Positions 1-5,165 of a stretch of 18,322 nucleotides of DNA are shown piece after piece. Under the pieces are notes generated by a model. It did not search any database and had not been told where the DNA came from. It worked only from the letters and a program-made list of their open reading frames with translations. The stretch comes from JAFDXJ01 sp038257845 (GTDB lineage Bacteria; Bacteroidota; Bacteroidia; Chitinophagales; Chitinophagaceae). The DNA lies in contig JBBSQL010000054.1 in the NCBI GenBank assembly GCA_038257845.1, forward strand, positions 1-18,322, written 5' to 3'. Made by a program: the position numbers and the translations under genes. Position 1 is the first letter of the stretch; the number at the start of each line of letters is the position of its first letter.

Positions 1-86
1 CGTCCCGATTCGATCATTTTAATTACTTCTTTTTTGAAGTCTGCGTCGTACTTGCGACGATTTGTTTTGACAGTTTTCTTTTCCAT
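1..86 (-). CDS. IS3-type transposase OrfA, N-terminal fragment (runs off left edge)
   Basis: The frame opens with ATG at 86-84 and stays open to base 1, giving about 28 residues that begin MEKKTVKTNRRKYDADFKKE and continue VIKMIESGR. The basic N-terminus followed by (Y/F)DxxFKxExI is the usual start of the helix-turn-helix OrfA protein of IS3-type elements, which binds the IS ends. OrfB, which would carry the DDE catalytic domain, is outside the window. The same start is present in the right copy at 18256. The protein is partial only because the window ends; there is no sign of decay in the visible part. Confidence 0.75.
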   Translation of the reverse strand, partial: MEKKTVKTNRRKYDADFKKEVIKMIESG

Positions 87-139
87 AAACTTTTGTAAAT
101 TTATTGGAATTTACTGTCCGTACAAATTGGGCCATCTCA
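1..139 (-). mobile_element. IS3-family-like insertion sequence, left copy (5' end only)
   Basis: This is the 5' end of an insertion sequence running off the left edge. Bases 20-139 are the reverse complement of 18203-18322. Identity stops exactly at base 139: base 140 no longer pairs with 18202. The terminus therefore reads TGAGATGGCCCAATTTG from inside the window outward, which fits the TG...CA ends of IS3-type elements. A transposase frame starts at 86. The IS lies inside the 3' part of the EcoRI-type methyltransferase gene. The other IS end and any target duplication are outside the window. Assignment to the IS3 family rests on the terminus and about 29 transposase residues. Confidence 0.85.
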
Positions 140-811
140 AACTGCATAGTTTTTTGTATAAGGTGTTGAAAAAAATGCATTTCCCGAGTGAAAGCCATTA
201 CCAAGCCACATTTTATCATGTTTTAGCAGTAAAAAAATTTCCTTGTAAGTAATTGCATTCATACTCCCTATTACGACAAACTCTTTTTTGCCTTCCAGAA
301 TCCAGGCTAAAAAATTACGAAATAATGAAAACGGTGGGTTTGTAATAATAACGTCTGACTCATCTCTCAATTTTTTTATTTCTGAACTATTAAAATCACC
401 ATCACCTTTTAAATACTTCCATTCTAAATCATTTACATCTATTTTTCCGTCTCTTGATTTGTCGCGATTAAGTGTAAAAATTTTTCCGTTTTTCACCGTT
501 TTCTTTTCATCAAATTGAGGATCATTCACTTCGAATAGAGTTGGTTGATAATTATAATTATAATTTTTACTATCGGGAGCATAACTCGTACTGACAAGTT
601 TTTTTAGTCCAAACCTTTCAAAATTTTGTGCAAAAAATTTCGTGAAGTTGCTCCATTCAGGATCATCACACGGTAATAGAATATTCTTGCCGCGAAAAAC
701 TTTCGGATTGAATTCTAAATATGCTTCTATTTCTTTTTGTATATCATTGTATTGCGTATAAAACTCATCGTTCTTAGCATTTTTAGCGTTTGTTAGATTG
801 TAATTTGCCAT
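137..811 (-). pseudogene. EcoRI-family DNA adenine methyltransferase, 3' end removed by IS insertion
   Basis: This is an N6-adenine DNA methyltransferase of the M.EcoRI type, which protects a recognition site from a partner nuclease. 224 codons remain. Visible family features are DEFYTQYxDI (residues 15-24), CDDPEWSNF (48-56), the catalytic motif IV NPPF (158-161) followed by SLFR, and ITYKEIF (187-193). All match M.EcoRI in order. M.EcoRI has about 326 residues, so roughly 100 C-terminal residues are missing. The frame ends at TGA 139-137, which is the first three bases of the left IS, so the host reading frame is cut at residue 224. The catalytic motif is retained but activity is doubtful. 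It starts 101 bp downstream of the OLD nuclease gene on the same strand, suggesting co-transcription. Both genes look AT-rich compared with mnmA, consistent with acquisition by transfer. Family assignment is strong; the DNA target cannot be read from sequence. Confidence 0.85.
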
Positions 812-867
812 ATTTTCTGTAGCTTTTTATTTTGTTTATTGTTGTCATTTCTACATTGTTGTGTAGT

Positions 868-897
868 CCATAACGTGTACAGCAATACATTTGTTGG
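868..897. repeat. Imperfect palindrome between OLD nuclease and methyltransferase genes
   Basis: The 101-bp gap between the two genes holds an imperfect inverted repeat: on the plus strand CCATAAC, then TGTA, a short loop, TACA, then GTTGG. A second small hairpin, CTACA-(6)-TGTAG, lies at 851-866. They could pair in RNA and attenuate or process the transcript between the two cistrons. No T-run typical of a strong terminator follows, so this is not called as a terminator. Confidence 0.4.
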
Positions 898-912
898 CAG
901 GTGATATATCAA

Positions 913-2931
913 CTATTTTAATACTTTGTTTATTTGTTGAATGAGTTTTTTAAAGTTCTCTCTTTCCTTTGTTGTAAGGTTTTTTGCTTCATTTACTCGT
1001 GTCCAACGGACAAATGCTTTTGCAAGTTTGTATTTTGAAAAGCTAGGCACTTCTTTAGTAAATATATCAATAATAGGTCTACTTGATTGACTTGCTGAAA
1101 CCGTTGATGTATCAATTCCATATTCAGTTTTCACTATCAATATTAAAGTTTCTCTAAGTAAATCTTCTACCTCTGCTTTGGGAATTCCAGTGACATAGTC
1201 CTTTGTTCTCAAAATATTTTTATTACCTAAAGTATGCACAAGATTCTCTTGTACAGCTGCTTGATCCCCAGCTGCATCTGAATCAAGAAGAGCTGCAACT
1301 TTTAAATGATGAGCAAATAATATCGTAGCATAATAGACTACTTTTCCTGCTGAATTTGCAAAAACTAAAGCAATTTTATCATTTAAAGCCTCAAGACCTG
1401 CGTCATACAATAGCTGAGACGCAGCTTCTAAATACCAGTAATCTGTAATTCCCTCAAGTACCAAATTTCTTTGTTGAGAGAATAGGCTTTGTGCTAAATC
1501 ATATCCTAATGCTTCTTGAAGCGGTAATAAACCTGCTGGGTCACTTGAAGAAATTGTGGTGTGAACCTTAGTACCTTCCTTTCTGTTTTTCAATTCTACA
1601 ACACGGACTAAATCAAGTTCATCTGGACCAACTAAGAATGGAGAATGAGTTGTATATATGGTTTGATTAGTTTTTGCAAGTCTAGTAATAGTTTCTCTAA
1701 AATCCCTTTGCTTCAATCCATGTAAACTCAAACCAGGTTCATCAAGTAATAGAATTGCATTCTTATGTTTATCCATTGCTTCTGCAAAAAAAACGACAAA
1801 GAATGATACAAGCCATTGAAAGCCCTCAGAACGCTGATCAAGTTCAATATCAACGCCAATGTCATCTTCTACAACAACTTTTAGATACTGTCCATCTGCT
1901 GTAACTTTTAATTTATCTGCTTCAGGTCTGTCAGGATTTGGCATCCAAACTTTTCTTATTTCTTCGGTAAGTCTTACACTCGCTGCATTTAATTGATAAC
2001 TTCTGCTGTCAAGATTGTCCTTGTATTCTTTTAATGCAACTGTGTCATGGATGTCTGGGCTTTTTGTATTTCCCAATTTTGAAAGCTGACGTGCTGTAAA
2101 ACCTAATAGCTTTAATAAGCATAAATTTCCATAATCATAAAATTCATCGTCCAACAAATTTTGTTCTGTTCTTTGTGCTAAATGCTCAAGATGAACAGAT
2201 GGTTTAACTTTAAAGTAGTTATTAAAGAGTATAAAAACGGGTGTTATTTTATCTAAAATTTCTAACACTTCATCATATTTTTTGTTAAAGCCAATTTGTA
2301 TTAGCAATTTTGAATATCTTGTATTTTCTTTTTCATTGTCTTCATCAATTAAGGAATAATATTTTTCTAGTAGAGCTTTTAGGTTTGTTGAATTCTCATT
2401 ACTTATAGGTGTATAATCAGTCCAGTCAACAGTAAGATTACCTAGGATAATATTTGGAATTTTGGAAATCTCTTCAGGATTTTCTACTGAATATTGTTTG
2501 TCAAGATGAGCTATTAATCTAGTAAGGTCATTTTTAATGTCATTATAGAAGATTTTTGAAGGTGCGTTTTCTAATGAATGAAAACCTTTATTGTCTATTT
2601 TTCTCCAAACTTTATAACTACAATTTTTAAATTCTTCAGGAAGCAACTTTTTGTCTTCTTCATCTAGTATAAAATCACCAGTTACTATTGTTACTTCGCT
2701 TGGTTTTACTTTTTTAATAGAAATGTCATTGTAAAGCGAGCGTGGGTAATCACGCAGTACGTCAAAACCTGCAACATCGTCAGGTTTATTTAATTGTTGA
2801 AGTGCTTTTAATATAACAGACTTTCCTGCTTCATTTGGACCTACCAAGATCGTCTTCAACTTTTCAACTTCAAACTCACCAGTGTCAATTATACTGCGAT
2901 AGTTTTGAATTCTTGCTTTATGTAATTTCAT
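913..2931 (-). CDS. OLD-family ATP-dependent nuclease (AAA/ABC ATPase plus TOPRIM)
   Basis: 672-residue overcoming-lysogenization-defect type protein. OLD proteins couple an SMC/Rad50-like ATPase to a TOPRIM nuclease and act in phage defence, either alone (class 1) or with a UvrD-like helicase (class 2, Gabija). Visible in order: Walker A GPNEAGKS (31-38) after a short N-terminal strand; a long helical insert (about 130-330); a signature-like RSEGFQW (367-373); Walker B AILLLDEP (392-399); the switch histidine in TTHSPF (H429); then TOPRIM, with LVLEG (E493) and LLDSDAAG (D550, D552). The C-terminal tail is lysine-rich. No helicase gene adjoins it, so it resembles a class 1 OLD protein. The next gene downstream is an EcoRI-type methyltransferase, an unusual partner that suggests a restriction-like module. 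ATG 2931 is used because the ATPase strand begins immediately after it. All ATPase and TOPRIM acidic residues are intact, so the gene looks functional. Substrate and trigger are unknown. Confidence 0.87.
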   Translation of the reverse strand: MKLHKARIQNYRSIIDTGEFEVEKLKTILVGPNEAGKSVILKALQQLNKPDDVAGFDVLRDYPRSLYNDISIKKVKPSEVTIVTGDFILDEEDKKLLPEEFKNCSYKVWRKIDNKGFHSLENAPSKIFYNDIKNDLTRLIAHLDKQYSVENPEEISKIPNIILGNLTVDWTDYTPISNENSTNLKALLEKYYSLIDEDNEKENTRYSKLLIQIGFNKKYDEVLEILDKITPVFILFNNYFKVKPSVHLEHLAQRTEQNLLDDEFYDYGNLCLLKLLGFTARQLSKLGNTKSPDIHDTVALKEYKDNLDSRSYQLNAASVRLTEEIRKVWMPNPDRPEADKLKVTADGQYLKVVVEDDIGVDIELDQRSEGFQWLVSFFVVFFAEAMDKHKNAILLLDEPGLSLHGLKQRDFRETITRLAKTNQTIYTTHSPFLVGPDELDLVRVVELKNRKEGTKVHTTISSSDPAGLLPLQEALGYDLAQSLFSQQRNLVLEGITDYWYLEAASQLLYDAGLEALNDKIALVFANSAGKVVYYATILFAHHLKVAALLDSDAAGDQAAVQENLVHTLGNKNILRTKDYVTGIPKAEVEDLLRETLILIVKTEYGIDTSTVSASQSSRPIIDIFTKEVPSFSKYKLAKAFVRWTRVNEAKNLTTKERENFKKLIQQINKVLK

Positions 2932-3054
2932 TTTTATATGGATTGAATGTTTAGGTTTTTGAGTCTTATGGTTTGCAGCTAATACGATATTAAACGAAAC
3001 TTTTTAATTTCACAAAAAAAATCATCTTATACTCTCATCACTCTTTCATCGCAT

Positions 3055-3081
3055 ATTTGTATTTTAGTCGCTAATACAAAT
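3055..3081. promoter_or_regulatory. 11-bp inverted repeat upstream of the OLD nuclease gene
   Basis: ATTTGTATTTTAG (3055-3067) and CTAATACAAAT (3071-3081) pair over 11 positions with a two-base bulge and a three-base loop. It lies about 125-150 bp upstream of the OLD start and about 70 bp past the mnmA stop. No T-run follows on the minus strand, so it is less likely to be the mnmA terminator than an operator or RNA structure in the leader of the nuclease gene. The role is inference. Confidence 0.4.
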
Positions 3082-3104
3082 TCCAACTTGCTAATTTTAA
3101 AACT

Positions 3105-3122
3105 AAAAAGCAATACCTTTTT
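3105..3122 (-). terminator. Weak hairpin after mnmA
   Basis: AAAAAG (3105-3110) and CTTTTT (3117-3122) form a 6-bp AT-rich stem with a six-base loop, 26 bases past the mnmA stop. On the minus strand it is followed by a T-rich stretch (AGTTTT). It would be a weak intrinsic terminator at best. It is the only candidate close to the stop codon. Confidence 0.3.
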
Positions 3123-3147
3123 CTCTTAATGAATAATTTTTCAAAAC

Positions 3148-4254
3148 TTATACTACCAATTCCCCTCTCTGAATCACCCCACCTCCAATCACATCATCGC
3201 CTTCATAAAATACAGCGCTTTGCCCGGGGGCAATGCTTTTTATATTTTCATAAAAACGTACGTGTACACCGGATTCGGCAGGATATAAATTGCTGAGTGC
3301 AGCGGGCGTTTTATACCGGATTTTTGTAGCGGCTTCCATGCCCGGCGTAATGCCGTCATATTTCATCCAGTTGATTTTTGTAACGAGCATTTCATTTTCA
3401 TCCAGGTCTTCTTCATCACCCAACACAACTGTATTTGTACCCGGGTCAATAGAAGTGACATACGCCGGTTTTCCCAGCGCAATCTCTAAACCTTTGCGCT
3501 GGCCAATTGTATAAAATGGATAGCCTTTATGTTGGCCCAGTTTTTCGCCTTTTTTATTTACAAACCAGCCGCCGGAAACCCTTTCTTCAAGTCCATCTAC
3601 GCGGCGTTTGAGAAAACCGCGGTAATCATTATCGGGTACAAAACATATTTCATAACTCTCGCTTTTTTTGGACAATTCTTCGTAACCCATATCCAATGCC
3701 ATTTGACGAATTTCCGTTTTGCGGTATTGCCCGAGTGGCATGATGGTGCGGTTGAGTAATTCCTGGTTCAATCCCCAAAGCACATAGCTTTGATCTTTGG
3801 TTTCATCCACGCCTTTTTTAATCACCATGCGGTCATTGGTATGGCGGTAAACTGACGCATAATGGCCCGTTGCAATAAAGTCACAATCGAGTGCATTGGC
3901 ACGTTTCAGTAAAGCGCGCCATTTGATATGCGTATTGCACATCACGCAGGGATTGGGCGTGCGCCCGGCGATATATTCTTCTACAAAATTTTCGATGACA
4001 AAGTCACCAAACTCTTCGCGAATATCCAGTATATAATGCGGGAAACCATGATGCACAGCGGCTTCGCGCGCATCCTGGAAACTATCAATATTGCAGCAGC
4101 CGGTTTCTTTTTTGCCACCACCACTGCTGGCGTAATCCCATGTTTTCATTGTAATGCCCACGACATCGTACCCTTCATGATGCAGCATGAGCGCTGCGAC
4201 AGTACTGTCAATACCGCCACTCATAGCCACCATCACTTTCCCTTTCCGGCTCAT
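3148..4254 (-). CDS. mnmA: tRNA-specific 2-thiouridylase MnmA
   Basis: MnmA adenylates U34 in the tRNAs for Lys, Glu and Gln and transfers sulfur to make 2-thiouridine; it is a cytoplasmic housekeeping enzyme. From ATG 4254 the protein has 368 residues, the same length as E. coli MnmA. Visible motifs are the PP-loop AMSGGIDS (10-17), the first catalytic cysteine in NPCVMC (C103), ATGHYA in the tRNA-contacting region (128-133), the second catalytic cysteine in EICFVPD (C204), and the C-terminal beta-barrel ending in GGGVIQRGE. The frame is open 27 codons further upstream, but that part reads through a repeat unit and the -7 promoter box, so 4254 is chosen. The gene stands alone: the OLD locus follows after 200 bp and a 900-bp repeat region precedes it. 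It is complete and probably essential for normal growth. The assignment is certain. Confidence 0.97.
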   Translation of the reverse strand: MSRKGKVMVAMSGGIDSTVAALMLHHEGYDVVGITMKTWDYASSGGGKKETGCCNIDSFQDAREAAVHHGFPHYILDIREEFGDFVIENFVEEYIAGRTPNPCVMCNTHIKWRALLKRANALDCDFIATGHYASVYRHTNDRMVIKKGVDETKDQSYVLWGLNQELLNRTIMPLGQYRKTEIRQMALDMGYEELSKKSESYEICFVPDNDYRGFLKRRVDGLEERVSGGWFVNKKGEKLGQHKGYPFYTIGQRKGLEIALGKPAYVTSIDPGTNTVVLGDEEDLDENEMLVTKINWMKYDGITPGMEAATKIRYKTPAALSNLYPAESGVHVRFYENIKSIAPGQSAVFYEGDDVIGGGVIQRGELVV

Positions 4255-4267
4255 AAAAAAATTTTTG

Positions 4268-4275
4268 CAAAGATA
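4268..4275 (-). promoter_or_regulatory. Bacteroidota-type -7 promoter box for mnmA
   Basis: The minus strand reads TATCTTTG, an exact match to the Bacteroidota -7 consensus TAnnTTTG, 14-21 bases upstream of the mnmA ATG. Transcription would begin a few bases before the start codon, giving a very short leader. No clear -33 TTG is seen. A TGCAC-TGC-GTGCA palindrome sits just upstream at 4291-4303. Confidence 0.45.
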
Positions 4276-4310
4276 CAAATTTAGGGGGGATGCACTGCGT
4301 GCATTTTTTG

Positions 4311-4350
4311 TTACACGGAGGGCACGGAGAACCACGGAGGTTCACGGAGA
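4311..4350 (+). repeat. CACGGAG-type intergenic repeat, copy 1
   Basis: Four roughly 9-10-base units (TTACACGGAG, GGCACGGAG, AACCACGGAG, GTTCACGGAG) follow each other. A near copy lies at 4404-4445 and an inverted copy at 5031-5072. Similar runs are widespread between genes in many bacterial genomes, and no function is established that I can name. Confidence 0.7.
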
Positions 4351-4403
4351 TTTTTTTTTACTGTTTTATAGTTTTCTGGTATTCTTCCGTGTGATTTTTT
4401 TAG

Positions 4404-4445
4404 TTACGCAGAGGGCACGGAGAACCACGGATGTTCAGGGAGATT
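4404..4445 (+). repeat. CACGGAG-type intergenic repeat, copy 2
   Basis: Second direct copy of the 4311-4350 unit, slightly diverged (TTACGCAGAG, GGCACGGAG, AACCACGGAT, GTTCAGGGAG). It is separated from the first by about 50 T-rich bases. Confidence 0.65.
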
Positions 4446-4469
4446 TTTTGTATTTATTTATCTCAAATC

Positions 4470-4542
4470 AAAAATAAGGTTGGTAATCTTTAAATCAATT
4501 ATTTGCTACTAATGTTAATAAGGTTTGAGTTTCTTTATTGAT
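4470..4542 (+). repeat. 73-bp direct repeat, copy 1
   Basis: Begins AAAAATAAGGTTGG and ends TTTCTTTATTGAT. It matches 4891-4963 at 69 of 73 positions with no gaps. The two copies are 421 bp apart in the same orientation. Confidence 0.85.
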
Positions 4543-4552
4543 AATAATCTCC

Positions 4553-4580
4553 TATCTTTTAGCTGTTAGCTGTTCGTTTC
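4553..4580 (+). repeat. Dispersed 26-28-bp repeat, copy 1
   Basis: TATCTTTTAGCTGTTAGCTG followed by TTCGTTTC. Related copies are at 4981-5008 and 15231-15258, all between genes and all on the same strand. Confidence 0.6.
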
Positions 4581-4600
4581 TAGTTTTTCGATGGAGAACA

Positions 4601-4624
4601 GGCGGCTGAGCGTAGCCGAAGCCG
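4601..4624. repeat. GGCTGAGCGTAGCCGAAGCC-type repeat
   Basis: A short GC-rich island in AT-rich surroundings, with self-complementary CGGCT and AGCCG parts. Elements of this form are common dispersed intergenic repeats in Bacteroidota and cyanobacteria. The role is unknown. Confidence 0.55.
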
Positions 4625-4672
4625 TTGTTTCTGGTTTGGAATTTTCCTGCATTTAGAAATTCATACACAAAA

Positions 4673-4737
4673 CGTTCCTCCGGAACGATTCTTCCAATAT
4701 TTAATTTCCCTACCCATGATATGTTCCTCTGGAACAT
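4673..4737. repeat. Paired GTTCC/GGAAC hairpins
   Basis: Two perfect small palindromes about 35 bp apart: CGTTCC-TCC-GGAACG at 4673-4687 and ATGTTCC-TCT-GGAACAT at 4721-4737. Pairs like this with a conserved spacer look like a REP-type mobile repeat unit. They also create a spurious short open frame on the minus strand. Confidence 0.6.
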
Positions 4738-4784
4738 TCTAATTGCAAATCATGCTTTTTGAATTCAAAAAACAGCAGAATGCG

Positions 4785-4855
4785 ATCAAGAAAAAACCTT
4801 ATTGACCTTAGTAGAAAAGCAATAATCAAAAGACAAAAAACCTAATTACCTTATT
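4785..4855 (-). repeat. Diverged inverted copy of the 73-bp repeat
   Basis: Shares AAACCTTATT, then CTTAGTAG, and the final CCTTATT with the reverse complement of the 73-bp unit, with small gaps. It lies between the two direct copies, so the region has a plus-minus-plus arrangement. Confidence 0.5.
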
Positions 4856-4890
4856 AAAAAAATCAAAACGATTTGCTATTGTTGATGGTT

Positions 4891-4963
4891 AAAAATAAGG
4901 TTGGAAATCTTTAAAGCAATTATTTGCTACTAAGGTTAATAAGGTTTGAGTTTCTTTGTTGAT
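4891..4963 (+). repeat. 73-bp direct repeat, copy 2
   Basis: Second copy of 4470-4542, with four substitutions and no gaps. Like the first copy it is followed at once by a member of the 26-28-bp dispersed repeat, so the duplicated block may be longer than 73 bp. Confidence 0.85.
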
Positions 4964-4980
4964 TTTAATCTTTAATCTTT

Positions 4981-5008
4981 TATCTTTTAATTGTTAGTTG
5001 TTCGTTTT
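4981..5008 (+). repeat. Dispersed 26-28-bp repeat, copy 2
   Basis: TATCTTTTAATTGTTAGTTG followed by TTCGTTTT. It is closer to the copy at 15231 than to the one at 4553. Confidence 0.6.
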
Positions 5009-5030
5009 TTCACTTTAGAATCTGGCTTTC

Positions 5031-5072
5031 CCTCCGTGCAACTCCGTGGTTCTCCGTGTAACTCTGTGTAAT
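5031..5072 (-). repeat. CACGGAG-type repeat, inverted copy
   Basis: On the minus strand it reads ACACGGAG, AACCACGGAG, TTGCACGGAG, matching the arrays at 4311 and 4404 in opposite orientation. Together they bracket the 73-bp repeats. Confidence 0.65.
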
Positions 5073-5090
5073 TTATTCTATGCAACGCTG

Positions 5091-5108
5091 TGTGCATATT
5101 CATGCACA
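5091..5108. repeat. TGTGCAT/ATGCACA hairpin
   Basis: A perfect 7-bp stem, TGTGCAT (5091-5097) and ATGCACA (5102-5108), with a four-base loop, followed on the plus strand by TAAAAATTTTT. It may be a weak terminator for plus-strand transcription, although no plus-strand gene precedes it. Confidence 0.4.
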
Positions 5109-5139
5109 TAAAAATTTTTAATCACAAAAATGTTGGGTG

Positions 5140-5161
5140 GAGACACAAGATCTTGTGTCTC
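5140..5161. terminator. GAGACACAA palindrome after the third permease gene
   Basis: A perfect 22-base palindrome with half-site GAGACACAAGA, four bases beyond the permease stop codon at 5166. It is the best-conserved member of a family also found after the other two permease genes (7569-7590 and 10131-10215). In RNA it would form a hairpin at the 3' end of the message. The T-run is weak, so a role in transcript stability or as a REP-like element is as likely as termination. Confidence 0.5.
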
Positions 5162-5165
5162 TATG

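Larger units (their letters stand above)
4255..5165. other. 910-bp gene-free region made of nested repeats
   Basis: No credible gene lies between mnmA and the last permease. The stretch is a mosaic: two CACGGAG-type arrays (4311-4350 and 4404-4445) with an inverted copy at 5031-5072; a 73-bp unit in two direct copies and one diverged inverted copy; a CGGCTGAGCGTAGCCG-type element (4601-4624); two GTTCC/GGAAC hairpins; a TGTGCAT/ATGCACA hairpin (5091-5108); and a GAGACACAA palindrome (5140-5161). The pattern resembles short repeats that have repeatedly inserted and duplicated. The only open frame, 61 codons at 4552-4737, is made of repeat units and is not called as a gene. Confidence 0.7.

Noticed and set aside
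913..2931. Gabija system
   Set aside because: The OLD protein resembles GajA in architecture, but no UvrD-like GajB helicase gene adjoins it in the window.
3928..4284. 118-codon open frame on the plus strand opposite mnmA
   Set aside because: It lies antisense to a certain gene, has no recognisable motif and is explained by codon bias of the gene on the other strand.
4255..4335. 27-codon N-terminal extension of mnmA
   Set aside because: It crosses the -7 box and a CACGGAG repeat, and MnmA from ATG 4254 already has the normal family length.
4552..4737. A 61-codon open frame on the minus strand
   Set aside because: It is built almost wholly from repeat units (GTTCC/GGAAC hairpins and the GGCTGAGCG element) and has no coding pattern. 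Such frames recur wherever these repeats occur.
4311..5072. CRISPR-like repeat pattern
   Set aside because: Units are few, of differing length and orientation, without regular spacers, and no cas gene is nearby.
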